Assembly (NCBI GenBank): GCA_938010765.1
Contig: CALLVX010000053.1
Coordinates: forward strand, 1 to 49,278
DNA from: an uncultured Flavobacteriaceae bacterium
GTDB taxonomy: Bacteria; Bacteroidota; Bacteroidia; Flavobacteriales; Flavobacteriaceae
Direction: 5' to 3'
Length of the DNA stretch: 49,278 nt
A program made the position numbers and the translations under genes. Under the pieces are notes generated by a model. The model searched no databases and was not told the origin of the DNA. It saw nothing but the letters and a program-made list of their open reading frames with translations. Positions within the stretch are counted from its first letter, which is position 1. Each line of letters opens with the position of its first letter. This document shows, piece after piece, positions 34,239 through 42,720 of this stretch.

Positions 34239-35357
34239 CTAGGGGTCGAGGAGTTGTTCCCGGTACTCTTTGGGAGTTTTGCCGGTCACTTTTTTAAAGG
34301 CGCGGTTAAAGGTTGTTTTTGAATTAAAGCCACTGTCATAGGCCATTCCCAAAACGGTAATATTGGCATACTGGGGGTCGTTTAGTTTTTCGATAACGGC
34401 CTTAATGCGGTATTCGTTTACAAAATCGGAAAAACGTTGATTCAGGGCGTCATTGATGGTCTGCGATAGCGCATGTGGGTTGATGGCCAATTCCGTTGCG
34501 AGCGATTGCAATGTCAAATCGGAGTTTAAATAATAACGCCCTTGGATCATTTGCTCTTGTAGGGACTTGCCTTGTTGCAAAAGGGTGTCCGATTTGCTTT
34601 TTGGCAAAGTAGTTCTTTTGCGGCTTTTTTCGACCCAAACGATTTCCACTTGTAAGAACAGTCGAATGCACATCCATACGGTATAGAACCAAATGACCAA
34701 GTAGAGCGGATAAAAGTCATAGTCGCTCATATAGTAGTTGAAACCAATTTGATCGATCAGTACGTAGGGGAGCCAAAGGGCCCATAAACTGGCAAAAATC
34801 AAAATAGCCCGGCTGGTTGACCGTAGTGCTGTATGGTTCGCGGGCGGTTCGGCCGAATGCTTCTTTGATGCGAACGACCTTAATCGTTTTACGGAAAGAT
34901 AGGCATAGGTGCAAATGGAGAGGACCGCTATCAAATGAATCAGGAAGCGTGCGCTAAACAGCGTATAGGTCTGATAGTTTTCCAAGCTTCCTTTTTCGTG
35001 TGACCCGAAAAAAAAGAGCCATTCGATCAACAATGGGAAAAAGTGTAAAAGAGAACGCCATTCGAACGGGTTTTCTTGAGCCGTCCTATATGCGGTATAA
35101 AAATAAATACAGGGGCCTATGGTCAATAAATTTGAAAAGGGAATCCAATACAGGAAGGGATAGGAATCCCAAGTGCCCCAACTATTGACGACCACCAAAC
35201 ACTGCCACAGGGCGATGATAAGCACTATACAACCTACAAAACGATTGGCATTCCGATGTTTTCTTTTGGTAAGAATCAAGAGCACCCCAAAAGTACTACC
35301 GATGATCAAGGAAACGACCATGAGATAAGCGGCAATTTGAATGAGCAGGGTATTCAA
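34239..35357 (-). CDS. Membrane-bound AraC-family transcriptional regulator
   Basis: 372 aa. N-terminal half has about seven membrane segments (residues 5-240); the C-terminal AraC helix-turn-helix pair (about 265-370) has LTLQSLATELAINPHALSQTIND and ITVLGMAYDSGFNSKTTFNRAFKKVTGKTPKEYR. This 7TM-AraC layout is common in Flavobacteriia and probably senses an external signal. The start is a TTG at 35357, with the first ATG 12 codons in (35321); I kept the TTG to include the first helix. The target may be the neighbouring DUF1028/DUF1624 pair. Confidence 0.87.
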   Translation of the reverse strand: MNTLLIQIAAYLMVVSLIIGSTFGVLLILTKRKHRNANRFVGCIVLIIALWQCLVVVNSWGTWDSYPFLYWIPFSNLLTIGPCIYFYTAYRTAQENPFEWRSLLHFFPLLIEWLFFFGSHEKGSLENYQTYTLFSARFLIHLIAVLSICTYAYLSVKRLRSFASKKHSAEPPANHTALRSTSRAILIFASLWALWLPYVLIDQIGFNYYMSDYDFYPLYLVIWFYTVWMCIRLFLQVEIVWVEKSRKRTTLPKSKSDTLLQQGKSLQEQMIQGRYYLNSDLTLQSLATELAINPHALSQTINDALNQRFSDFVNEYRIKAVIEKLNDPQYANITVLGMAYDSGFNSKTTFNRAFKKVTGKTPKEYREQLLDP

Positions 35358-35422
35358 GCGTTTCGAGTGTTGAAGAAAACAATGCCTAAGATAAAGAAAC
35401 TTAAGTGGTTACCAACTCAAAA

Positions 35423-36166
35423 TCAGTATTTCTCTACGGTGCCAGAGAGCGATTTCGCTTTATCGATCTTTGGTGCTCCCTGGTAGTAAACGGCCGCACC
35501 CGTATTGGAGTCGGCCTCTAATAGGTCCGAAACGTGTATCCATACCCTTCCCCCGTACTGGGCCTCTACTTGGCAATGGTCTACCGTGAGTTTTTTTGCA
35601 TCGATGCTACTTCCCGAGGTTGCCGTCGCCTTCGTCTTTTTTGCCGTTCCTGCAAGTAACAGCCGCGCCCCTTCTTTCCCGGTCACCGTCAAATCTTGCA
35701 CAGAAAACCGGGCTTTTAATATAGACCCCGTGCTGGCACGTATTGCTACGCTGTCTGCCGTTATAATGCCCGTTGTTTGTACGATGGCGCCTTTGGATAC
35801 CCGTATGTCGGAAATTTTCGGTAGGGAAACATACACTTTTTTTGTGGCCCTGCCGATGTTTTTATGGGTATGTATAAAAAGTGTTCCATCGTCCGTATCG
35901 GTTCCAATATGGGCCATGATGTTCGCGTCTGCCTCCACGGTGATGGTGGCAGTGGCCGCTTGGGTAACAAATACGGTCAAATCTTCTGAGGCGTCAATGG
36001 TATGCACCTCCTCGGCGATGCTACGGTTTTCCTTGCGGACCTCTCCATTGCCCTTGGTACCGCCCTTTTGATCTATATCGTAGGCACAGGAATGGATACC
36101 GAATAAACCCATCAAATATAAGGGGTACAAGTATCGCCGGATTTCGCTCTTACAAATAAGCCGCAC
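35423..36166 (-). CDS. GIN-domain (DUF2807) lipoprotein
   Basis: 247 aa from a GTG at 36166. The GTG shares one base with the stop codon of the upstream oxidoreductase (TAGTG) and gives a proper lipoprotein signal (basic head, hydrophobic core, HSC with Cys27); the ATG at 36112 would leave too short a signal. The mature part is a right-handed beta-helix of the GIN type (DLTVFVTQAATATITVEAD, GSILKARFSVQDLTVTGKEGA). Often called adhesin-like; role unknown. Its translational coupling to sugar enzymes is unusual. Confidence 0.75.
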   Translation of the reverse strand: MRLICKSEIRRYLYPLYLMGLFGIHSCAYDIDQKGGTKGNGEVRKENRSIAEEVHTIDASEDLTVFVTQAATATITVEADANIMAHIGTDTDDGTLFIHTHKNIGRATKKVYVSLPKISDIRVSKGAIVQTTGIITADSVAIRASTGSILKARFSVQDLTVTGKEGARLLLAGTAKKTKATATSGSSIDAKKLTVDHCQVEAQYGGRVWIHVSDLLEADSNTGAAVYYQGAPKIDKAKSLSGTVEKY

Positions 36167-37350
36167 TATAGAATGTCTTTCCACTTGACGATCTGATCCG
36201 TATACATGGCGTCTAGCCCCATCTGCACGCAAATAGCGGCTTTTGCTCCGGTGATGATGTTGGAAATAGGTTCCGTATTATTTACAATACTATCCCTAAA
36301 ATCTATTAGGGCCTGTTTGCTAGGGTCCGCATGGCCTACTTCAATAGGTATGCCTTTTCCCTGTTCCCATTGCACGGTCGCACCAGCAACGCCATCTACG
36401 GTTCCCTTTTCTTTTTTGTAACTGCCTTCCGGAAAGAACCAGGCCTTGTTGTAATCGAGCAATAGGGTGCCCTTGTCACCCATGACCTTAATTTGATAAT
36501 CGTTCATCGCGTTACTGGTCAAACAGGTGAATTTGGCCTTTACCCCATTCGGATAACTATAAATGAGGTGCACATTGTCATAGGTTTCACGGCCGTCTTT
36601 CCAATAGTCGATACCGCCTACGCCTAGTACTTTTTCGGGAACAGAATCCGTAACCCAGTTGACGAAATCGATTTGATGGGAGCAAAGCTCTGCCACCAAT
36701 CCGCCTGAGAATTCCTTGTACATACGCCAATTGATAAGCCGCTCCAATTCAGGTTCAGAAACGGGTCTTCGCCAATCACCATTGCGATTCCATTGGCATT
36801 CAAAAGCAATAATTTTACCCACTTTTCCGTTTTTAATAAGATCTACTATATGGGTATACAAACGAGAGCTATGGTATTGGTGTCCCGTTTGAAATTGTTG
36901 TTTGCTATTAGTTGCTTTGGTCACTAAGTTTTCAATACCCGCAAAACCCTTGGCCATGGTCTTTTCGCAATACACATGTTTTCCTGAATCGAGCGCATCT
37001 ATGGCAATTTTGGAATGCGTGTTCAAAGGAGTAGCAATCAAAATGGCATCTAACTCCGGGTTTTCCAAGAGCTTCCGGTAGTCTTTATACCCTTGGGCTT
37101 TTTTGTCGGATACCAGGTTCAGTGCTTTGTCCAAGCGAGATGGAATAATATCGCAACAGGCGGCAACCTCGAGTTGTTCAATCTGATTGATAAAGGGAAT
37201 AAGTCCCCCACCACGATCACCGGTTCCAATAACTCCCATGCGCACTGTCTCGTTCGGACGCCCGGTAAAAACCTTGCCAAGGGCTAGGCTTGAGGTCCCT
37301 ATTGCGGCGGTGGCCATGCTACTTTTTAGTACAAACGCTCTTCGTTTCAT
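36166..37350 (-). CDS. Gfo/Idh/MocA oxidoreductase with Tat signal (394 aa)
   Basis: N-terminal Tat-type sequence MKRRAFVLKSSMATAAIG, then a Rossmann fold with GVIGTGDRGGG and the catalytic CEKTMAKG loop (EKP variant). The C-terminal domain has GWRRP-like and HQIDFVNW segments. Periplasmic NAD(P)-dependent sugar oxidoreductase; many such enzymes oxidise C3 of glycosides. Operon with the DUF1080 hydrolase and a second oxidoreductase, consistent with 3-keto-sugar chemistry. Confidence 0.9.
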   Translation of the reverse strand: MKRRAFVLKSSMATAAIGTSSLALGKVFTGRPNETVRMGVIGTGDRGGGLIPFINQIEQLEVAACCDIIPSRLDKALNLVSDKKAQGYKDYRKLLENPELDAILIATPLNTHSKIAIDALDSGKHVYCEKTMAKGFAGIENLVTKATNSKQQFQTGHQYHSSRLYTHIVDLIKNGKVGKIIAFECQWNRNGDWRRPVSEPELERLINWRMYKEFSGGLVAELCSHQIDFVNWVTDSVPEKVLGVGGIDYWKDGRETYDNVHLIYSYPNGVKAKFTCLTSNAMNDYQIKVMGDKGTLLLDYNKAWFFPEGSYKKEKGTVDGVAGATVQWEQGKGIPIEVGHADPSKQALIDFRDSIVNNTEPISNIITGAKAAICVQMGLDAMYTDQIVKWKDIL

Positions 37351-37386
37351 ATTCTGGTCATTGTTTGTTAGCTGCTTCGTGCTAGG

Positions 37387-38715
37387 TTATACTTTTGGTT
37401 CCCATCCTTCTGCATACTCTCTTTTCCAGCTTTTCATGGCCTTTTCATTGTTGAGCACCTTTCCGGTAGCCGTATCTATTTTTAAAGTTTCGCCTGCATC
37501 TTGTGCCATGTTTCCATAATGGCAGAGCATGGTCGAAATACTGGCATCTTTTATTTCAGCATTCAAGGAAATATCTTTTCGAATGGCATCAAAGAAATTG
37601 GCTACGTGGTTTACATCTAATTGCCCCTCTCCACGCGTATTGGTGGTGGCGCTGGCCCCTCTTTCAAATTCGAATTTGATGGGGTTGCCCTGAAGATCAT
37701 AGAGCTTGTAAAAATTTCGGTCTAGTTGAATAGATCCCTTGCTACCGTAAATGGTAACCCCACGTCCGGGACGCTCTGGTTTTAGGACACCTCGGCTATG
37801 TCCTGTCCAGGTGATAAACTTATCGTTCTTGAATTTATAGGTTACCTGTTGATTGTCTACGAATTGCCAATCATCTTCATAGGTATACTTGCCGCCAAAA
37901 GAGGTAACGCTTTCTGGCAAATCAACTCCTAAGGCCCAGCGGCAAATATCAATTTCGTGCGTACCGTTGTTATGTACTTCACCGGTTCCCCAAGTGCGGA
38001 ACCAATGCCAATTATAGGGGTGAATATTATCACGATACGATTCCCGCGGTGCCGGCCCTTGCCATAGTTCCCAATCTAGGGTTTTTGGTACATCAATAAC
38101 ATTCCCTTTTCCAATAGAACCACGATTATTCGAATAATAGGCTTCCCCTTTAAAAACGTCGCCTATGATGCCCTCTCTGATGTCTTTAATGGCCATAATA
38201 GAGGTTGTGGCGGAACGCTGTTGATTCCCCATCTGCACTTTCATACCGTATTTTTTTTGCGCCTCGGTAAGCAATATATTTTCGTACGCATTGTGGCTAC
38301 AAGGCTTTTCCACATACACGTGCTTGCCGGCCTGCATTGCCATAATCGCCATAGGAGCGTGCCAATGTTCGGGAGTTGCAATGAACATCGCATCCACATC
38401 CTTATCTTCCAAAACTTTCCGAAAGTCTTTTTCTACCTTGGGTACATAGCCGATGTTTGCTTGGCACCATTTATTATGTGCTTCGATGATCGTATCATCG
38501 ACATCGCAATTGTAAAGAATTTTAGCGTTGGGATCCTTGTGAATGGCCAAAACATGTGCCTTTGCCCGACTACGCACGCCGATGACCGCACAGTTAATAT
38601 GGTCATTGGCGCCTAAGATGTTCGCCATGCCCGTTTGTGGGAATACGAGTCCGCCAAGGGTCATAGCCGCCGTTCCCGAGGCTGTTTTTTTGATAAAATT
38701 GCGTCTTGTTGTCAT
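37387..38715 (-). CDS. Gfo/Idh/MocA oxidoreductase with Tat signal (442 aa)
   Basis: Classic Tat motif MTTRRNFIKKTASGTAAMTLGG, Rossmann start CAVIGVRSRAKAH, EKP loop (VEKPCSHNAYE), and the HNNGTHEIDICRW motif in the C-terminal domain, typical of periplasmic glycoside oxidoreductases. Its ATG overlaps the DUF1080 stop region by 4 nt (ATGA-type), indicating coupled translation. Distinct from, and not a recent copy of, the 394-aa enzyme next to it. Confidence 0.92.
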   Translation of the reverse strand: MTTRRNFIKKTASGTAAMTLGGLVFPQTGMANILGANDHINCAVIGVRSRAKAHVLAIHKDPNAKILYNCDVDDTIIEAHNKWCQANIGYVPKVEKDFRKVLEDKDVDAMFIATPEHWHAPMAIMAMQAGKHVYVEKPCSHNAYENILLTEAQKKYGMKVQMGNQQRSATTSIMAIKDIREGIIGDVFKGEAYYSNNRGSIGKGNVIDVPKTLDWELWQGPAPRESYRDNIHPYNWHWFRTWGTGEVHNNGTHEIDICRWALGVDLPESVTSFGGKYTYEDDWQFVDNQQVTYKFKNDKFITWTGHSRGVLKPERPGRGVTIYGSKGSIQLDRNFYKLYDLQGNPIKFEFERGASATTNTRGEGQLDVNHVANFFDAIRKDISLNAEIKDASISTMLCHYGNMAQDAGETLKIDTATGKVLNNEKAMKSWKREYAEGWEPKV

Positions 38716-40100
38716 GGCTGGTCTTTTTGTATGGGTTTAATTTTAACATTCCGGAAAGATACTTTGTCGCCGTGGTCTTGTAGTAAAATATGACCGGCAT
38801 CGCCTTCCCCGAAATTGGTCCATTTGGCGTACTTGCTTTCAGAAACCAAGGTTTTGTAGGCATCGCTTTTGCGTTCATATTCCAATACTTTGGTACCATT
38901 GAGCCAATGCTCCGTATGGCCTTGGTTCGAAATAATATGGGCGGTATTCCATTCGCCAATAGCGTTCATGTGTTTGTTGGGGTCGGCCTTGATAAGATCG
39001 TACAAGGAGGCTACGGTGCGGCTTCCTTCATGGTTTCCCAGTTTGGCATCTGGATGGCGCACATCGTCGAGAATCTGATATTCCAAACCGATGGAGGATC
39101 CGGGACCTTTGTTCAAATCAGTATCTACGTAATATTTGATACCACTGTTGGCGCCTTCCGTAATTTTGAAATCTAGTTTTAGCTCAAAATCCCCATATAC
39201 CTCCTTGGTTACAATATCGCCGCCGGCGGCAGATTCTTCCCCATCCGATGGAAGCACTGTTAAAACGCCATTCTCAATTTCCCAGCCGCTTTCTGGAAAT
39301 TCATCGAGGCGGGCGCCACGCCAACCGTGGGTACTTTTTCCGTCCCACAAAAGTTGCCAGCCGTCTTTGGTCTCGCCATGGGTCAGTTCGTTTTTTGTTC
39401 GAATGGGGGAAAGGGGAGAACTGGTCGTGTATTTTGAGAGGCTGTCCGTTAGGATCCGAATATTTTTCCAGACAATTTCGGTGCCTGCTTGCTGGTCCTT
39501 GCCAATACTGTGTACTTGCAGACCAATAAAGCCTTCGGCCGTGCGATCATCGATGAGGTAGGAGGCAGGTACGCCATTGATCCAGGTTTTTAAGGTATCG
39601 GCAATCGCCTCGATCCGGTAGGTATTCCAATCGTTTTGTTTAAAGGCCTTTTGGGCTTCCGGATTATTTTCCAGGGTATTCAACCACCCCCTGCGAGCTT
39701 CGTCATAGATGCCTGCGCTCCACGCGCGTTCCGACGGATCTATTTCTACCTGATACCCGTGTACTCTCCCATCCATATAATAGGGGAAACTATTACTACG
39801 GATTTGTACGCCAGAGTTCATGGTAGAGTCTACCCAATACTCGAATTCAAGAATAAAATCCCCGTATATTTTTTCAGAAGTCATAAAGGAATTTGGCGTG
39901 TCATGCACCGTGGTGCCGACTAGGGTGCCATTTCTCACTTCATAGTTTGCTTTCCCTCCTTTTTGCACCCATCCATTCAATGTTTTGCCATCAAATAAAG
40001 AAGCCCATGGGGTTTCATCTTTGGGAACTTCGGCACAACCTACAATAAGTACGGTCGTAAGCACGCTGCAAAGGAGCGTAGAAAAAGTAGCTTTTTTCAT
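38712..40100 (-). CDS. Two-domain 3-keto-disaccharide hydrolase (DUF1080) lipoprotein
   Basis: 462 aa. Lipobox IVGC (Cys22). Two DUF1080 concanavalin-like domains in tandem: about 30-215 (ASLFDGKTLNGWVQKGG, DFILEFEYW, NSGVQIRS) and 240-455 (LLWDGKSTHGWRG, DFELKLDFKITEGANSGIKYYV). Pfam calls this family 3-keto-disaccharide hydrolase; members hydrolyse or eliminate 3-keto-glycosides. The oxidoreductases directly downstream could make or reduce the keto-sugar. The tandem domain is longer than the usual single-domain form. Confidence 0.9.
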   Translation of the reverse strand: MKKATFSTLLCSVLTTVLIVGCAEVPKDETPWASLFDGKTLNGWVQKGGKANYEVRNGTLVGTTVHDTPNSFMTSEKIYGDFILEFEYWVDSTMNSGVQIRSNSFPYYMDGRVHGYQVEIDPSERAWSAGIYDEARRGWLNTLENNPEAQKAFKQNDWNTYRIEAIADTLKTWINGVPASYLIDDRTAEGFIGLQVHSIGKDQQAGTEIVWKNIRILTDSLSKYTTSSPLSPIRTKNELTHGETKDGWQLLWDGKSTHGWRGARLDEFPESGWEIENGVLTVLPSDGEESAAGGDIVTKEVYGDFELKLDFKITEGANSGIKYYVDTDLNKGPGSSIGLEYQILDDVRHPDAKLGNHEGSRTVASLYDLIKADPNKHMNAIGEWNTAHIISNQGHTEHWLNGTKVLEYERKSDAYKTLVSESKYAKWTNFGEGDAGHILLQDHGDKVSFRNVKIKPIQKDQP

Positions 40101-40154
40101 TTTTTGATGATGTTCGTTTAGCTACTAAATATAGGCCGTAATATTCACAAATAA

Positions 40155-40180
40155 AAAAGCGACCTGTCTAGGTCGCTTTT
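40155..40180. terminator. Bidirectional terminator between msrA and the DUF1080 operon
   Basis: AAAAGCGACCT / AGGTCGCTTTT stem with a GTCT loop and A/T-runs on both sides. It lies 28 nt downstream of the minus-strand msrA stop codon, and the DUF1080 gene starts beyond it. Confidence 0.75.
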
Positions 40181-40207
40181 AAATTATTAAATGGGAGCAT
40201 TTTAATA

Positions 40208-40906
40208 TTAATGTGCTGATTCTTTTAAGTATTCAGGGAAATTTTTCTTGAAACGATTCAGTCTAGGGATCGAAACATTCGTGATATACGAATTGTTCGG
40301 GTGTTTCTTCTCATAATCTTGGTGATAGTCTTCTGCATCATAGAACTTGGTGAAGGCCGTCACCTCGGTTGTAATGGTTGCACCGTCGTAAACGTTTTGG
40401 TCGTTCAAAGCGCCAATATAGGCATCAATAATTTTCTTTTCTTCTTCGTTTTTGTAAAATGCCACCGAACGGTACTGAGGCCCCCTATCGGGTCCTTGTC
40501 GGTTAAGGCTCGTGGGATCGTGCGAACCGAAAAATACCTGTACCAAGGCGGTAAAGGAAATGACCTTTGGGTCGTAATAGACTTTCACGGCTTCGGCATG
40601 ACTGGTAAGACCGCGCCCTACTTGATCATAGGTCGGGTTGTCTTCGGTACCCCCGGCATAGCCAGAGACGGCCTCTTTAACTCCTTTGACGCTTTCGAAA
40701 ACAGCTTCGACACACCAGAAACAGCCACTGGCGAAATAAGCGGTTTCATATTCACTCAAATCTTGAGGCGACATCTTTTCCGTTTCCATTACGGCGACGG
40801 GGGCTGTATCGGCCATGGTGGCCTTTCTATTTTCTTTCTCGTGTGATTGGCAACTGGTCGTAAACAGGACGACGGTTGCAAGCAAGATGGTTTTAAATGT
40901 GTGCAT
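40208..40906 (-). CDS. msrA: Peptide methionine-S-sulfoxide reductase, lipoprotein form
   Basis: 232 aa. Lipobox TTSC (Cys19), then the MsrA domain with the active site ASGCFWCVEAVFE (catalytic Cys62), the GGTEDNPTYDQVGRG motif and GPQYRSVAFY. Repairs oxidised methionine in exported proteins. Placement in the periplasm is inferred from the lipoprotein signal. No thioredoxin partner is nearby. Confidence 0.95.
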   Translation of the reverse strand: MHTFKTILLATVVLFTTSCQSHEKENRKATMADTAPVAVMETEKMSPQDLSEYETAYFASGCFWCVEAVFESVKGVKEAVSGYAGGTEDNPTYDQVGRGLTSHAEAVKVYYDPKVISFTALVQVFFGSHDPTSLNRQGPDRGPQYRSVAFYKNEEEKKIIDAYIGALNDQNVYDGATITTEVTAFTKFYDAEDYHQDYEKKHPNNSYITNVSIPRLNRFKKNFPEYLKESAH

Positions 40907-41074
40907 GTGTTTTCTTTTTCAACTTTGTGGTACAATTTACAAACTACTTACAGGCGAGAGGGTTAAAAAGTGTTAAAGGAGCTTGAGACCGCTATGCAGA
41001 TAGCTATAAGATAATAGACTTAAGAACGCTTTGCCGAAGGACAATCTTCAATGGACAATAAGCAATGAACAATG

Positions 41075-41100
41075 AAAAAGTAAACAGTAGTCAGTACAAA
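41075..41100 (+). repeat. 26-bp direct repeat, copy 1
   Basis: Exact 26-mer (AAAAAGTAAACAGTAGTC and so on, ending AGTACAAA) repeated at 41273-41298. Each copy is preceded by similar CAAT-rich DNA, making an imperfect repeat of about 45 bp. Confidence 0.85.
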
Positions 41101-41272
41101 GTGATCAGTAGTTGAATTCAGGTTAAGTTTGCCTTTCCCATCAGTTTACATCCCTGCACTCATAACTCCTAACTTGTTTTGAACTTGAACTTGACTCTTG
41201 CGCTCGAACTTGTTTTGTATTTGAATTCGATGTTAGCATCATCTATCATATAACAATAAACAATAAACAATA

Positions 41273-41298
41273 AAAAAGTAAACAGTAGTCAGTACAAA
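41273..41298 (+). repeat. 26-bp direct repeat, copy 2
   Basis: Second exact copy of the 26-mer at 41075-41100. It ends 36 bp before the left end of the IS256 element. It is not the target duplication of that element, which would flank both ends. Confidence 0.85.
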
Positions 41299-41362
41299 CA
41301 TATGTTAGAGACACGCACTAGTGGGTTGTTGTAAGCACTATCTCATAAAGTGTGTAAGTAGT

Positions 41363-41399
41363 AAAAATAGCGAGGGGCATGCCCCTCGCTATTTTTTTT
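41363..41399 (+). terminator. Perfect hairpin with T-run inside the left end of the IS256 element
   Basis: AAAAATAGCGAGGGGC / GCCCCTCGCTATTTTT, with an AT centre and eight T residues. It overlaps the left inverted repeat and lies 22 nt before the transposase ATG. It would stop transcription entering from outside, which protects the element from read-through activation. Confidence 0.8.
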
Positions 41400-41421
41400 A
41401 ACTTTAAACTATTTACATCTT

Positions 41422-42618
41422 ATGAAGAAAGAAGAATTATTTACAGACGAGTTTTTAAAGCAGTTCAAAACTGGTGATGAACTTAGCAGCTTTTTAAAAC
41501 AGCTTCAAAAGCGCGGTATCGAAATGATGCTCGAAGGAGAGCTTGACGCGCATTTGGATTATGACAAACATCAAAAAGCCAAACAAGACAATACCCGTAA
41601 TGGGTATTCGAAAAAGAAGGTCCGTACTTCCTTTGGAGAGTCGGAGATTACGGTTCCAAGAGATCGTGATGCATCGTTCAACCCTATGATCGTGCCAAAG
41701 CGAGGCAATATGGTCGATGGTATCGAAAACGTAATCATATCACTTTACGCCAAGGGCATGAGCAATGCCGATATAGAAGAACAAATACGAGAGGTTTATA
41801 ACTTTGATGTCTCCACATCCACCATATCAAGGATAACGGACAAGATAGCGGGTGATATCGTAGCCTGGCAGAATAGACCCTTAGAACCTATCTATCTCAT
41901 CGTTTGGATGGACGGCATCGTATTCAAGGTACGTGAGAACTCAAAAGTCATCAACAAGACCGTTTACATCGCCGTAGGACTGCGAAGAGACGGAAAGAAG
42001 GAAGTCCTCGGCCTGTGGTTGGGCAAGAACGAATCCGCCGCTTTTTGGATGAGCGTGCTCACCGATATGCGTGCCAGGGGTACAGAGGATATACTGATTA
42101 CCGCTACCGATAATCTGAACGGATTTACACAGACCATCAAAAATGTATTCCCTGAATCCAAGACCCAGATATGTGTAGTGCACCAGATCAGGAACGCTTG
42201 TAGATATGTGGTATGGAAAGACAAAAAAGCCTTCACGACCGATATGAAACTTATCTACAATGCACCTACACAAGCTGCCGCAAAGGCCGCTTTAAAAGAC
42301 TTTGCGGATAAATGGGACGGTAAGTACTCATATGCCATCAAAAGCTGGAGGGACAATTGGGAGGAACTTACCGTATTCTTCGAATTTCCAATCGAAATAC
42401 GCAAAATCATCTATACCACTAATCTAATCGAGAATCTAAACGGAAAAATCAGAAAGTACACCAAAAACAAGTTATCCTTCCCAACTGACGATGCTGTGAT
42501 GAAATCAGTATATTTGGCTACAAGAGAGGCTACCAAAAAATGGTCCATGCCAGTTCGTCACTGGGGAATAATATTAAATCAGTTCCTAACAATCTATGAA
42601 AAAAGGGTCAGACTTTAA
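41422..42618 (+). CDS. IS256-family transposase
   Basis: 398 aa DDE enzyme. N-terminal [19 protein letters not shown], then [13 protein letters not shown], catalytic Asp regions [13 protein letters not shown] and TATDNLNGF, the [12 protein letters not shown] motif, and the catalytic Glu in [25 protein letters not shown]. Full length and apparently intact; starts at the ATG at 41422. Confidence 0.95.
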   Translation: MKKEELFTDEFLKQFKTGDELSSFLKQLQKRGIEMMLEGELDAHLDYDKHQKAKQDNTRNGYSKKKVRTSFGESEITVPRDRDASFNPMIVPKRGNMVDGIENVIISLYAKGMSNADIEEQIREVYNFDVSTSTISRITDKIAGDIVAWQNRPLEPIYLIVWMDGIVFKVRENSKVINKTVYIAVGLRRDGKKEVLGLWLGKNESAAFWMSVLTDMRARGTEDILITATDNLNGFTQTIKNVFPESKTQICVVHQIRNACRYVVWKDKKAFTTDMKLIYNAPTQAAAKAALKDFADKWDGKYSYAIKSWRDNWEELTVFFEFPIEIRKIIYTTNLIENLNGKIRKYTKNKLSFPTDDAVMKSVYLATREATKKWSMPVRHWGIILNQFLTIYEKRVRL

Positions 42619-42720
42619 ATAAAAGTCTAACCCTCGTTATTTTTAACTTACACAGTTAATGGGATAGTGTCTTTTTTCTCAACACATTCAAATAATTTTT
42701 TGGATTTGACATTGAATCAT

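Larger units (their letters stand above)
40907..41334. other. Intergenic region with repeats upstream of IS256
   Basis: 430 bp with no gene. It carries short repeated tracts of the type CAATAAACAATAAACAAT and AACTTGAACTTGA, and a 26-bp direct repeat at 41075 and 41273. Such low-complexity spacers are familiar in Flavobacteriaceae. No promoter for the minus-strand msrA was found with confidence. Confidence 0.5.
41335..42671 (+). mobile_element. IS256-family insertion sequence
   Basis: The ends are imperfect inverted repeats of about 40 bp: left CACTATCTCATAAAGTGTGT and AAATAGCGAGGG (41336-41377), right GGGATAGTGT and CCCTCGTTATTTTTA read inversely (42631-42671). Exact termini are uncertain by a few bases. 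Flanking 8-9 bp do not match, so no target duplication is seen. Contains one transposase gene. Confidence 0.85.

Noticed and set aside
35505..36071. 188-aa plus-strand reading frame
   Set aside because: Antisense to the GIN-domain lipoprotein gene; hydrophobic content is a by-product of the beta-rich opposite strand.
40301..40846. 181-aa plus-strand reading frame
   Set aside because: Antisense to msrA, which has an intact active site.
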